Source: Rotaria macrura
Taxonomy: Eukaryota > Rotifera > Eurotatoria > Philodinida > Philodinidae
NCBI GenBank assembly: GCA_900239685.1
Contig: OENT01000019.1
Location: 186,001-250,000 of the forward strand
Direction: 5' to 3'
DNA: 64,000 nt
Shown here: piece after piece, positions 13,201 through 28,600 of the stretch
How the letters are laid out: the number at the start of each line of letters is the position of its first letter
How positions within the stretch are numbered: the stretch's first letter is position 1
Made by a program: the position numbers and the translations under genes
Notes under the pieces: generated by a model
Database searches by the model: none
What the model was told of the DNA's origin: nothing
Seen by the model: only the letters and a program-made list of their open reading frames with translations

Positions 13201-16200
13201 GTATCGATTAACATTTGTTTAAGTATCGATTGTCGAGTGGCTAGCTCATCACGTACTACATAAATAGAAGCAGTAAAAAAGAACCATACATAAAACATAG
13301 ATATTCATACCTGACAAAAGCAGATCTAATTTCTCATCAGCTCTCTTTTTAGATTGATCATCAGAAGTGGTGAGAGCAATATCTGTTATGCAAGACTATG
13401 TATAATGAATAGGCAAAGAAAAATTGATATTATTAACTTTTTTTTTTTCGTATTACTTGATTCTTCTGTAGAATTTGTTCAATATCTTGACGATTACCCA
13501 GTTGTACAACAATATTCAACAATTCTTTAGCTTCTTCAACTAATTTAACTTGTCGTTCTGTATCAAATGATGATTGTACCAATAATAGAGGTGGTGTCGA
13601 TGATTGTGTAGTCACTGTTGTTGAAGAATCAGTGACTAGCAAGAGAAAAGAAAAGTGTAAGAGAAAAAAAAAAGAAATGAGATCGTGCGGCTACTCTACT
13701 ATTTCTCCTGTGGTGCCGTAGAAGTATAAGAAGGTGAACTATTGCTCGTCAATGATTGAGGGAGAGACGAAGAGCAACAGAAAGAGAAGTAACAACCGCG
13801 AGAGGTAGAAAAGAAAATAGACAAAGAAAAAAGGAACTTAAGATCCAGTGTTCATTCACGAAGCATATACACAATGAAGAAAAGAAAAAAATAAATGAGA
13901 GAGGGCATGATGATCATCATCAACTCTCACCTTAGGGTGTGTGTGTATTTATGTGTGTCTGTACTTTACAAGTCCAGAGAAAAGAGAACATAAATTTAGT
14001 CGACAGGTGATGCGCCGATAAGTATATGTGTTCGATAACTATACGCATGTTTATTATTATGTCGGTTACAACTAATCACAATGAATCTACCGAAAAATGA
14101 GTTCTCGTTATTAGTATTGTTGGTAGGCTTGCTTTCTATGTTCTATTACATCACGACGAATATGTCTATTTGTATACATGAACTTATGAACACATGGGGA
14201 TTTATCTATTCAAAGACGTATTCATCGAATTAAGGAATATATCAGTACGATTCGTTGGAAATAAGTATGCGCATAGCAATAACAAATGTTTGACTTTCTA
14301 TGTTAGAAAAATAAATATCGGGTACGAAACAAGACAAGGCGGAATGCGAAAAAAAAAATCTAATTACATGTTTGTCTCTGTTTTCCTCATGGAATGCGCC
14401 TGGTTTCTATCTCTAAATATATTAGGAGGAAACTTTTTTTTTCTTAAATGATTATTATTAATACTTCTTCGTTGTAGACAAGAAAAAAAGGGATCAATTT
14501 AACATACAATATTACTATGATGACAATTCTCTGATCATGTAAGTCATATACGTACATGTCAATGACAAAAAAAAAGAAGGGAATTACACTCTTGATAAAT
14601 TGATAATGGTAGACAGTTTCAACAAATAAAACACAATAGATGAAAAAAATATTATTTGAACATACTCATGGATAATAATTGACTCCACATTTGAATTAAA
14701 TCTTTAGTTTTTTCCCTAGTTTCTTGATTACTTAAACTACAGCATTTAATCAATTCATCAAAATGTTGTTGTCGTTCATTTATAGCTAATTGAATTGTCT
14801 GCTAAATCATGTTTTATATTTTAGAGAACAAATAAATAAGTAAATAAATAAATATGTTCTTACTTGATTATCAACAGTTTTTGATTCGTGGATAAAATCT
14901 GCTAGCCAACTTATTAGAGAATCTAGTTCAAGAAGAAATCCACGCTGTTGTTCAATACGATTTTCCAAATGACTACGTGCCGTTGTTACACGCTTTGCAA
15001 CCTATAAATAAATAATAATGATGATAGAAACAAAAAGAAGAAGAAAAAAAACTAAGAAGAAGAATTCTCACGCACATCTGTCAATTCATCGGTTAATGAG
15101 CGAGTTACTTCGCCTGTCGTCATATCATCAGTTTTTAATGTTCGACAGGTTTCGTCAAGCAAACTTTTCAATCGATTTATTTCTTGTTCACATTCCTTGA
15201 ATGGAGAAAAGAAAAAGAATCTGTTTTTTTTTGTGAGTAAAAGATTTTATCAACAATACTTTAAGCTGGCAAAGTAGGTTGTGCTCATTGATTTCATTAT
15301 CTGATGAAACCAATGAATCGGAGAAGTAGTTTTTATCCTCGAATGTATTTTGATTATTGACCATCAATTGTTCTTGTTGATGGATTAATTCTTTAGCCAA
15401 TGTGAACCAACTTTCAATATAATGAATGAGATTTTCACTTTGCTTTATTAATCGATCATCAGTTTTACTTCGCTCGGGTGATGCATAGCGTGACGCATGT
15501 CTAAATGTAAAATATTATCACACGCAATACTAATAATAGTCTAATTTAAGCTTGATGGAAGAATACAACATCGCAATTACGATTGCGTTTAAGTTAAAGA
15601 TGAGAATAGTCATAGGATTAAAGACTTACCTTTCTTTAAGTGTATTCAATCCTTCAATGAGAATTCTCCACTGTTCTTTAACATCGGCTATTTCATTTGT
15701 CATCTTTGTTGCTTGTTCATCTGGTAAATCTGCAGCCATGGTACGATTTAAAATTGTGGCACGTTCTAATAAAGATTTGTATTTACTTAATTCATCAAGA
15801 TTCTAGAATAAAAATATTCATCATATTTACGTACATATTTATATATATATATAATGATATATATGTGCAGGCATCGATATATTCTCAAGCTTTTTACTTT
15901 TTTTTTCTCAAGGGAAGCACGACTGCTGTGTATCGTGAATTGAAACAATTTAATTGAACAATCAATCAAAAGTCGTTTATGTCCTCCCATCCCCTCTCGT
16001 TATTTTTATATGCGAATTCGAATTAGCTTGCAAAGCTGTATAGTGTCTATTTTTAATATTTTGAACACACCTTAATGATAAGTAACGCTCGTTGCTTGTT
16101 AACAGATTGCAAAACTTCATGGATATTAGCGTTAGTCGACGATAACCATGAAGACAAACGTTCAATATATTGCTTGTATTCAGCGAAAGGACGTGTATCA

Positions 16201-19200
16201 GCCATGAGAAGACTATAGTGTTTTTTATACTCGTTACACAGACGAGAATATTCGTTGGTAAGATGTTCGACAAGTGATGATGTTAATCCAAGTTGGGTTG
16301 CTGTTTGAACGGCTGGCGCAAGACTGTTGATAGCGTCTTTGATAACCTAAATAATACTTATTATATACATACCAATATAGCTTAATGGACAAGCTATTTG
16401 TTACATATGAGAATGATAACTGTCGAAGGTTTTCTGATATTATAGTTTCGATACTCACTTAACTATAAGAATGATTTTGCTTTTTTTTACAGTGCTATTC
16501 TGTCTCTGTTCTCTCTCTCTCTCTTTCTTACACTTAAGAGTTGACAAGAAGTGTGTGGTGGATTGTACGAAGCTCTCGTTCTTTTCTTCTGTAAATCAAA
16601 CACACTATAGTTACTTTATTTTTACTACGTATGTATGTATATATGTACATGCATACATCTATGTATCTAGAGATATGTGTATGTACGTCTGTGGGTCTAT
16701 TTGGCAAGTAATCAAGTGCAGGAGAAAGAGAAAGTTACGAGCTATCACGGAACATACAAAGATGATTAAACAATATGAAGAGCAAAGATAGAAGAACATT
16801 TATATATTAACCTAGAACACCCATTAATCGTTTGTTTAATTAAAAGGAAGACGTTTTTCTGTTTTGTCTTATCATAAATTGTATGAATATAACTGTTCGG
16901 CAAAATATTTGAGATAGCTATTGTTTTCCTTTAATTTTTAGAATGAAATTATTTGTTTGACTGTAAACAGAAGAATTAATAAGAAGAAAAAATTATATTC
17001 CATCAAAACATTGGATTCTATTTGTGTACGGGTCAATCAACATATGTATGAAGTTATGTAGTCGAAGAAGAAGAAAATTGAAGCACCTTACTAGAATAAA
17101 TTGGTTTGATGTTGATTTTTCCTTCATATGAAGAGAAAAATAAACATTTCTTGAGATGGTACAATATCTGATCGAGGATCCAATAGCTACTATACTTATG
17201 TAATAAGTAAGATTCATTCATTCTATTAGGAAATCTTGTAATCTGATCTTTGTACGATTTTTATCAAGGATCTTGATTGATTAACAATATAATCAAAGTT
17301 ATTATGCTTCTGCTATTGCGACAAATATTATTTTATTTCTTTATATTGATGAAATTTACATTTCTTTTTTTCTTACTTGAAGTTTATTTGTTAATTCATC
17401 ATTTGACTCCGCCTGATCTTTTTGTACAGTTAACACAGATAGATGTTTATTTAAAGCTGATATAGATGATAATAATTTTTGGACACAATGAATAAAATCA
17501 GCAGGTATGTTCTCTTCTTTCTCAGTAGGAGATGCCATTGGTACTAAATTTGGTCTTTATATAGGAAAAATCTTGAGATACACAATGTGATGACGGATTT
17601 GGTTGTTGTGTTTGATAAGAACAATACACGACAACGATAACAAGAAAAGGATATGGGAGAGAAAAGCAAATCGGCCAGCGCCTAATTGTCGCCTATGTCA
17701 ATAGTGTATGAAGGATGACTGTGAAATAAACAGGCAAGCCGAAGAAGTTATTCGCTCGAAATCACCAGGGTCGCCAATCATATATGTACGTGAGGATGCG
17801 TAAAAAGATGGTTAATTGTTTTGGTGGTAATAAGAAATGGCTCTTTGTATGTCGATTTGATCAATTTTTCCTTGTTCTCTCTCCTTTTCGGTCGGAGGTA
17901 ACAATTATAGCAAAAAAGCAAGGACGTCATCGCATATCAATGATATTTCTCCTCCTCTTTCTTCTTCTTCGTCGTCTTTCTACTCTCTCATTCTCTCTAT
18001 CTCTCTAGCTATTTTATCTTCCTTTAGTACAGATACATTATACACCCAAAACCCTGTACAAGCGATCTTTTGCTATTCTCATCGTTATCATTGGCAGAGC
18101 GCAATGACTAGATTTCTATAATAAACAAAAAAAACACAGGAATGGCATATGCTTGATAAGCAACAGAATCATCGTTACTGTTGTTCTTCTCTATATCATA
18201 CAGTTACGAAATAGGAATTTATAGTAATTATATATTTATTTAAAAAAAAACTCTACTAGTATATTTCATTTTCTTATAGCAAATACTTATATATTTATTA
18301 AAGAAAGAAAAGAAATCAGAAGAAAAGAAAAAAGACACGAATTGTACTAGTAGAAATTTAGAACGATAGACAATTTAAAAAAGAAAAACGAAGACAGTTG
18401 CCAGAAGAGAATCCTTCTTGCTTTTCTTAAAACACTGCGCACGGGCACCGACATTTCAAAGTTATAAGTCAGAGAAAGAAATTTAAAAAAAAGAAAAAAG
18501 CACGTATACACACAGCAAACAATGTTTTTTCTTATTCTACTAGTAGAATATAGGTAGGACTAACTCTCGTTCTCTTTTCCACTCACTCTCACTCTTTCAC
18601 AAACACACCACACACACACACACACACACACACTCTTTCCCCCTCTCCCTTTCGCTCTATATATCAACATGGGAGTTTTATTTGCTCTTAATTAGGAATA
18701 CGTTTTGGATGGCGACCAACGCTTTGTGATGGATGTATCTGTTGATCATTGATCTGATGACGATGACTACCACCAGCGCCGCCTCCATGCTGTTCGTTAT
18801 AAAAATAGCTTGGATTTTGCTCTTGTGAATATGAATTTGCTGCTGTTGTTGTTCGAAAGCCAGTTGATGAAGGAAATGTTACATTTGAATTCGATGTTTC
18901 AAATTGAACGGGTATCGATCGGTTAAGTGTTTGAGTTTGTCCACTTCTACTAGCTGAACGTGTCTGTTGCTGTTGAACATGACCGCTCGATTCTTGATGT
19001 TGTTGACGACTTGATTCACCACGCGATGTACTTTTTTCAGCTACATGTCTATCGATAACACGTTCACGATACATCATTGGTTGCTGAGGACAAAAATTTG
19101 GCGGTGGCGGTGGATGTGGCAGGAGACATTGTTGCATTGGAAAGCCACCATTGGGCATACTAGCTGATTTCGATATTGAACTTTGATAATTATCTTGTGA

Positions 19201-22200
19201 ACCTTGTTGATTTTTCGTTTGCTTCGTATATTGAACATTAGAACGTTCATATGATCGATATCGTGGTTGTAATACTGGTGATGATGGTGCACTTAATGTA
19301 CGGTGATCAATAGCTTTCAAGCTACGTACACGTAGTAATGGTTGTAATTGATATTCTTCATATGCTGGAACACAACGTACATGATCATCAGCTTTATAAC
19401 GTTCAAGTGAATGAACTGTCTTGCGATATTTTGCATTGCATTGTGGTGCTGGTTCACTAATTACTGAACGAGTATCATCGATATCATAAATAAAATCAGA
19501 ATCCATTTCCTAAAAATTGAAAGATATGATCGTTTCTTATGCATCTTTCTCTTTACATGTATATATATATTTATATATATATATGCACACAAGAGATCTC
19601 CAACTATGGCAGGCAAGTTTAAAAATACCGATTAAATTCTCGTTATGATTTAAAAGAATAAACAATTATTTCTCTCAAAATTTTTCCATTGTAACAGATC
19701 AAAACAGAAAAATCTCTGTATTATAAATAAAAAATGACAATCATATTTTTCATCGATGATCTCAGTTCATATAAGCATGAATATCCAATAACATTACCAT
19801 TCATAATGAAATTTACCATTCATAATGAAGCTCACTGTCCACTAGCGTACGAAACGCTTTTATACAAAAAAATATATACATATACAATCACATTTCCGAA
19901 AACAGATTCCAGGAAATGTTGAACTAACAAGAAAAGAAAAAGGTATTTTTTCATACATAAAACTATAGCGTTCACAAAGAACGATGTATAATAAGAGATA
20001 AACCTCAATCTATCCATAATTTTTAATGGCTAATATTATAATTAATGTAATAATCTTGTCATACATTCTATAAGAATTTAATATTTAATGCAATAATGTC
20101 ATAGATAAATATTATTCATCATTGACCGATCGATGATATGTTTTTAAAATGATTGTCACTTTTAGATTTTTATCGAAATATACGAAGACAAAACACTAAT
20201 ATCTCTTTTAGTATCTTTTCATACCCGTTCTCGTGGCAGTGGCACTGTTCTATCCGTTGTTCGAACATGTTCTTCATATCGTTCATTAAATCGCACAACT
20301 TCATTATTGGTTTGATATTGATCAGAACGAGATCTAAGATTCTCCAAACACTCCTGGGTCGAAGAGAAAAAGATGTTTTTCTTTGTCTGTATTTATTTAA
20401 CATTCGGAATAAACGATATTACCTTGAGTCGACGAATTTTCTCTCTTATACGACGTGCTTGTTCAACATCTGTTTTCTCAATAATATATGCTCGTTCTTC
20501 TGTTTCACGTATGATTCTTTCAATTTCTTCATATTCTGGTCGATCACGAATCGGTCGGTCCTACAGAAAAGAAATAAAAGAAAACAATTTGAAAATATTT
20601 CATTTTATTTCTGTTGCAGAAGAAAGCTATGTGATTCATTAGAAATTTTAGCATATACTCATGCATATAAAATGTCTACATGCAACGAAGCGAATATAAA
20701 TATATACGATGAGTAAAAAATGTAGGCATACTCGTCTGGACAATCTCCGTTGTTTAATATGATTTTCATCATTTTCTTGACTTTCATAGAGACGTTCAAT
20801 TAATTTCATATAAGCCAAACAACGTAAATATTTTTTCTTGAATTCTTCATCAACAACTTCATGTGTCGTACTTATATCTGATGATTCTGATGGTGATCGA
20901 TGACGTGTTTCACGTTCTGTACGATTGTATCGTTTTTCAGAATAATATTCACGACGAGTATCATCACGTTGATCATCTTGAATATTATTATTTGTTGTTG
21001 TTTTTGTTGTTGTTGTTGTTGTAGCTTGTTGTTCTCGTAAACGTTTATCCTGTGTTTCCTGCAAGAATTATGTTGTGTGGAGGAGAATATAGGGAGAAAT
21101 TATGTGTGCAATATCTATCTATTCGTGTATTCTTCTATGTAATAAACTATTTTTTTCTAATCAACCCATTAACTACATTACTACTAAGCATTAAATCATT
21201 AATATCTACTAAACAAAAGCCAACCTGAATTATACGAGCACGACGTTGTAAGTCATCGTACGTTCGTGTGATATTTTCAATATCAGTGCTGATTTTGGTA
21301 TAGGTTTCATTTTTTGATGCGAGTTCTTGGCCAAGATAAAGTATTTCATCAATTTGAGTTTGTACACTACGTAATTCATCTTGGACTTGCTACAAGTAAA
21401 ATCATAGTTTGATTTATTGAAATTTAATTTGTTCATTTTCTTACTGTTATACGCGCTGAAATTCTTGTGACGTCGAGTACATGTTCAGCATCCGATATAA
21501 GTGAATCTAGTTTTTCCAAACGTATTGATATTGCTTTATACATATGAGTAAATCTTTGATATTCATCCTGTAATTTTCGCACTTGACCCTATTAAAATAG
21601 AGAAAAAAAACAAGTTCTTTAGTTGGCTTATCTTCGACATACGAATGAAATTCAAAGCAAAAACTTCACACTTAGATAATACCTTTCGTAAACCAATAGG
21701 ATATATAATATATTCAATGGGAGAAAGAGTTGTTGATGATGATGCCGATATGCCTGATGATGAATCATATCCAGATTCAAGTGGAATATAAAGCAAATTA
21801 TGATAACGACGTAATGGTTCAGAATGTGATGACGTCGAACGTTTGACGCCAGTCTTCATTCTGTATCCTGAATCGTTTTCTTATTCTGAAGACGACAATA
21901 GATATACCAGCGATATCAATTATAAATGACGACGAGAGCGAGACGGAGAGACAGTAGAGGGTGGGGGGGGGGAGAGAAAAATATACTGTTGATAACAAAA
22001 AAGCGCAATCAATAATTTGGTTTAGTAACACCTATTTATCAACTGTCCTCATCTTTCTTTGATATCAATAGGTGCTGATAGTCAGAGAGAAGAAAAAACT
22101 TTACCCAACAGATCGCAAGGAGAAAAGATATCTAGATAGTTCGTTCACAAATATATAGGAAAGGCAAGTAGCGGTAGAGACGGAACGGAACGTGAGGGGG

Positions 22201-25200
22201 GGGGATTGATGATGGTGAAATAAACAAAAGCTCGAATACTTTGTATAAACATACGAAGAAAACGATGATGTTGTTACTTGCGTTTCCTACTCCCCACCCA
22301 ACTAGTCTCGTCATTGGATAGATTCTAGATTGTTGACAAGCATAGTATGTGAGTAGGAGTTTAGGAAATATCAGGGATAATTAGCAACGAAGATTCAAGG
22401 CTGAATCACTATTGTTAGTTGTACTAGACAAAATATGAATCTCTATCCTTGTCTTAAACGATATAATATTATAGAACATATAGATGATATATAGGAAGAC
22501 GATGTGTACAGCGATGTCAGCCAAGAAATAAGACAGTAATATTTTTGGGAAGCGACGAAGAGAGTAGATGTGGTTTTTTTGTTTTCTACGTTGGCACTAA
22601 TGGATATGAATCGTTGAGAGAAAAAAGTGCATACGAGAGAAGAAGAAAGGAGCGGCCAAATGAGTGTAGAGTAGAATGGGAAAGAATAAGAAGAACGAGA
22701 AACAACAGCATAGAAAATCGTACAAAGAAAATGCATCGACTCCTTACAGATAACACAACCATTCGCTTGCTCTCGTTGTGTGCTCCGTCCGTCACTGAGT
22801 GACATACACACGCGTCGATGCAAACAGACTCTCTCTCTCTCGCTCGCTTGCTCTGTATGCTTCACGCCATGTTTGATTATAACCATAGATGTATCTCAAT
22901 CGAGACGCCGGCGAATGTTAGCATCTCATATCTGCGTATTCTTACAAAATAAATCATCTTTGTGCTACTATTATCGATCAGACGCTTCTCTTTTCTAATG
23001 TACAAACTTCTTGATCATAAATATAGATCGATATAACCGACGACTTTTTTGTCTGTCCATTCTTATCATTTATTCGGATGATGAGTTCATTTGTTTTAAC
23101 AGTCGTTCAACTAAGTAATTACGATATGTCATCAAGAAAATAAGAATCTATTTACGCAAAACACTCTTATGTATATATATATCTATAGCACTTGTTCATA
23201 TTAAATCAATGTGTGCTATCGTAAAATCGATGACAACTTTAGGTTACCTTCAAAGATATTCAATTATTTACTAGTGGGTAAGATATTAAAGTGTATGATA
23301 ACGAATGAATGATAAATGGATATTATGTATACGGTGTGCTTATTACCTCAACAATGTCCGAACGATCTTTAAGTCGTCGATCCAATTGATCGATTTGTCG
23401 TTTTAATTCAGTTGTGCTTTCATAAAGACTAGGTAGTTTTCGTTCAGCATCTTTTTCTATTGTACGTTCTAAACTTCTTAATGTTTCAAAATTAGCTTCA
23501 AGTTTTCTAATATCATTTCGTGTTGTCTAAACAAACATAAAAACTTGTTCAACATATCATTTACTAACGAAAAACGATGACATACTCGTATCCAATCAAC
23601 TTCTTCTTTCACATTTTTCGAAACTTGTTTATTCTCTATTTTACGTATTTCATGATCAGCTTTAACAAACCATTCATGAACATGAGCGTATTCTTTATGA
23701 AATTTTCGCAAATGACGTTCAACACTATCCAATTGAGTTTTAGATGTTGATACCTAAAGAATAAATGTGTGTATTTCATTCTTTAAATTGAAAAAGACAA
23801 CAAAAATTTTAACTCTAACTCTACCTTAGCTCCGAGACTATTATACCATGTTTTTAATTGATCAATTTGTCTGGTTAAATCATTTAATTCATCCGTTTGT
23901 CCTTTTTCAACAATACTACGTCCAAGACGAATAACATATTCAACTTCAAGCTTAATATCTGATAATGTTTTATAATGTTTCTATTAAAATTCAATAAGAA
24001 TATACATATAATTATATATATATACAAGTGAATTAAAAATTCGTAACTTACTAAACAGTTTTCTAATTGATTATGAATTACATCTGGATCGTCAGAACGT
24101 ATTTCAAGTGTATAAAGATCTTGTTCAACGCCATGCAATATTTTTCGCATAGCAGCAAATTTCGGTTCGAAATCAGATGGTTTTTGTAATTGTCGAAATT
24201 TATTTTTCAATAGAGTAAATTGATTCTTAAGATAAAAAACAAAAGTAAACACAATAATATTCTATAGTTTTCATTGTTTTGAACTAACAATCTAGAATTA
24301 AGTTATTTAAATTTTTCGATTGCTAAATTTAAAAAATCTATTCCAGAAATTTTTTTCTTCGCATATTATAAATAATTCGTTCAAATTCTTTCATTTAATT
24401 TATTGAGTCAATGAATAAGTGAGTATTATGTTTGAGCTAAGAATCTTGAATTATGTTCTAATTCATATGATTTATAACAAAGCTAGAAAATAGCACTATA
24501 AACTTGATGTTAAATCTCTCGAAGGATTATTTCTGAAAGCTTCAATATCGATTTTAGAAAATTCTTATTCTCTGTATCGTTGTATTGATGTTAAAAAAGA
24601 TACTGTCTACATTAAATGTAGTACATGTTGTAAGATTAAGTATCCCGACAAAAGTAGTAATGATCAATTTGTCGTCTTCAATGATTGACAGAAAAGACTT
24701 CTCGATTTCATGGTATATGTAAAAGTTTTGTCATCTTCACATGCATTAGAAGAGTATTCAATGTCGAGGAAATTTTTATTTAGCTATGTACATGATGTAA
24801 AAAAGACTTCACATATAAAGTTATCGACATGATTCCTATAATTAATTGCTCGTGTATCGATATTGAATAAAATAATTATTCACTAGATGGATTTTGAAAG
24901 ATAATAAATTGTTTGTTTCGATTTGACACTTTGTTTTGTTGATCATGAATGATTCATAAATTATTTTCATTTTTCTATCATTTAACAAAAAACTAAACAA
25001 TTTGCTATTCTGCTGTTTCGTTTGTTAAACGATGCTTAGTCAACAGCTGCCGTTATTATCGAGTTATTGAACTTGCTCTCTCTTGTCTAAAGCTGACGCA
25101 AACACAAAATCTAGATACATGAAATATTCTCTAATGTTGTCGTTCATGTCATTCATGTCTAAAAAGTATCTCGAAGTAAAATCGACAGATATTTTATCAA

Positions 25201-25575
25201 AAGCAGAAAAAACGAACTACGCTCCTTTTTTTTACATTTCATATAGAATTAGTATTTCGAATGATCATATGATTTGATAAGCAAATAAGTTTCTCGTCAA
25301 GTATATACATCCTATCCGTATTTTTCGATGAATTGGAAAATGATCACGACTTTTCGTATGTTTGATTTCAAAATCGTTTAAAGGTTTTTTTTTTTGACAA
25401 TCAAAAAAGAACATATTCATAAAGCCAATAAATCGTCTATTTCTTTTGCTTCGTACTTTTTTTTTTAGAAAACCATGAACTAGACATCTTTTTAAATCCG
25501 TTTACTACTCAACATTTTAATGCAAATAGCTTAACAACAAAAATTTTCAAATAAACCTTCGCTTTTATGCTTATT

Positions 25576-25624
<49 letters not shown>

Positions 25625-28600
25625 TTATCTTTGAATAGACGGTCGCACGATTACGCTTATCTTCAATATACATGTGCTCTTCTTGGGATCAGACAAAGAT
25701 GTCAACTTTTGATTTAAAACATCACCTAAATCAATATTCTCGATAGGGTTGCCTGAGACACATAAATTTCAAATTTTTTTTTTGACATCGCATTAACCAT
25801 GTATAAATATCTCCAAAGTATCGCAAGCAACAAGAATCAATCGTCTAAGCGAAGTTTTCATTTCGGGCAATTTTCAGGTCATGATCGAATAATCTGATTT
25901 GCTAGAAAATAGATTATCTAGAAACAAATTCTATTTAGACTTAGCTATCTTCATAACACATCCCTAAGGTATGATTGTAATCAGGCGACCATCTAAATCA
26001 ATGAGCTCAACGATTGTAATCACCTGGGAATTTCCTTCCACTAAAGATTATCGATAACAACTAATTTTTATTTTATGTCAAGCACTCCCTTCACTGTTTC
26101 GTAACCTAACATTTATTCTATATTTATATCAACAAGCTATTATAACTATTGAAAATAGTCAAAGCCTCTTCGTCTCGTAAATTTATTACTTTCAATCATT
26201 CTATTCAGTTTTATTTTTTTTTTTTGTTAAATATAAAATTTCGATTCTTTTATCAGAAGCACGGTGTAAAAATTCGGAACCATTCCTATTTCGCTAGCTC
26301 ATAGAAATTCGAAAGAGAGGGATTGATTCATTTTTAACTATATTAATTCTTACATTTGTTCATAGATATTTGCTTAAATTTTACACAAAATTCAAATCTC
26401 TTAGTAAAACATGTTTGTTAATTGACTTCTAACATAGTTCAATATTTACTTTTAATAAAATATATTGTTGTTCAAGTCGTCTAGCAGCTTCATGTTTTCC
26501 ATTTATACGCAACACTTGAATCTTATCTTCGACAGTTCGTAGAAATGTTTCATATTGACTAAATTCGAGAACTAATTTCTATGAAATAAGAAACATACAC
26601 AGATCATTCGTATTCAAGATCTCCTCTTTATTTTCTTTGTTTCTTACATCAACATCATTCGCTACATTACTAGTATGAGCATCTTTCAATCTGGAACTAA
26701 TAAACATATCTGTATGTTTAATCCATTCAAACATATTCGTTATTTGATTTCGTAATTCTTGATGATCAGATATTTGAGACTTAAGGGAATGAATTCTTTT
26801 CAATGCCTAGAAAAAAAAGACAAAAAAACACAAATTTGAATTCTAAAGAAATGTCACTTTTTTTCAATATTACATCTTCGTGCAATTGATCCCAACGAAT
26901 ATGAAATTGATTTATTTGATTGTTTATAATTGGTAATGATACTTTGATTGCTTGAAGACGATTCGATAGTTCATGAATTCTTTCGTAATCATTTTTAGAG
27001 TGAGATTTAAGAAAACGTTCAAGAATCTAAGATATGCAGAAAGAAACAGCAATGCTCATTCGTATGAACGAATGATTTTTCAATTTACTTCAAGTTCTTC
27101 TGTTGCTTCTTCAAAATCAGAATTCTGATTTACTGTTGAATAAATTTTACTGTGTAGTGCGTCAAGCCAAAGATTTTCATGATAAAGTAAATCTAATAAA
27201 TAAAATTTAATATGGAAAAATCAGCGTTTTTCTTCTTGTGTACAATACCTTTTAATTCATCATGTAATTTGTAAAGATCTGTATAAAATGTAATTTTGCT
27301 ATCGACTTTTTTCTGTAGAACAGACCAATTAGAAACAAGAGTTTCTATTCTTTGAGAAAATTCCGATGATGACGGTTGTATTGTATCATGATGTATTTGA
27401 TCAACTAAATTTCGTACGTTATGTTCTCTGAAATTAATTTCAGATTGAAGTCTCTATTAGAAAACAACATAAAACATCAATAGCAAACTATTTTTATTAA
27501 CTAAAATCAAGATTTTACTTGATACTGTTCAAGTCGTTCACGAAATTGTTCATGATAAAATATAGAACCATCATCAAGTAATATTTCTCGTTCTTTATCC
27601 ATAATCCAATCTTCTAATTCACGGATATCATCTTGTATTAATTTCGTACGTTTCAAAGTATCCTAAAATTTAATTTTTTTTGTTGTTGCTGTAAATGAAC
27701 ACGATGGAAACACGAATGAATAAATATATGTTCATCTGCATGATTTCCTCTTTCTTTATAATCGCTTTACAACAATGCTAATTTATTTTCTTCTTCTAGC
27801 CTCATTTTATTTCCATGCATATGCTTTCAATTCTAAAGCATCATATGCAAACTATATTGTGATAGAAATTGAATAGAATCATAATAGTATTTGAATCATA
27901 ACATAAAAAGATTTAACGAGATAACGGAAAAGCTTAAAGAATTCTATTGATAAAACTAACCAATACCATACTTATCCTCTTATACAATACTTTCATGTAA
28001 AGAATGGATTATATTGGTAAATTTAAAACAAATCACTAGTACTATTTAGGTATTAAACCACAGTACAAGATAAACATTGCTATATAAAAGATATAGGCTA
28101 TACAATGATCAATATTTGTTACTTATTTACATTTAACTAATGTCTAATTGAGTCTGATAGATGAATCAAAGTGGCAAAGGTTTCGAGCAAGTCTTAACTA
28201 TTAATTCAATAATCTAAGATGGGATTGCGTGTCATTTAGTATTACTTACCAGAATACAATTGACAAGAATAGAACAGCTGGGATAATAAAAACTGCATGT
28301 GCTCGAAAATATCAATCATTACTATAATTACATGATTTACCTGACAAAAAATGAATCTCTACTGTATTAGAAGAACAAATTACTATTCGACAGTGATAAT
28401 ATGAATAAACAATACAAAAAAAAAATAACAATCAATTTACTCTTAATGCTTATATTATTTTACATTGCGACAGCATGTATTCTATCCTACGATATCGTTG
28501 GTAGACATCCTATTGTAAAATTTTATATATTCACTGAAAGGTTCGATAGGATCTTTAGAATTCCATTCATAAATTACTCACAATACGCAAAAATTCTAGT

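Noticed and set aside
18500..18660. CA repeat as a possible Z-DNA or promoter element
   Set aside because: It lies just after the stop of the alternative terminal exon, where a 3' UTR microsatellite is the simpler explanation.
22443..22886. Long minus-strand open stretch of 147 codons in a dystrophin intron
   Set aside because: Composition follows the AG/CT-rich DNA, it has no helical rod pattern, and neighbouring rod exons join in frame without it.
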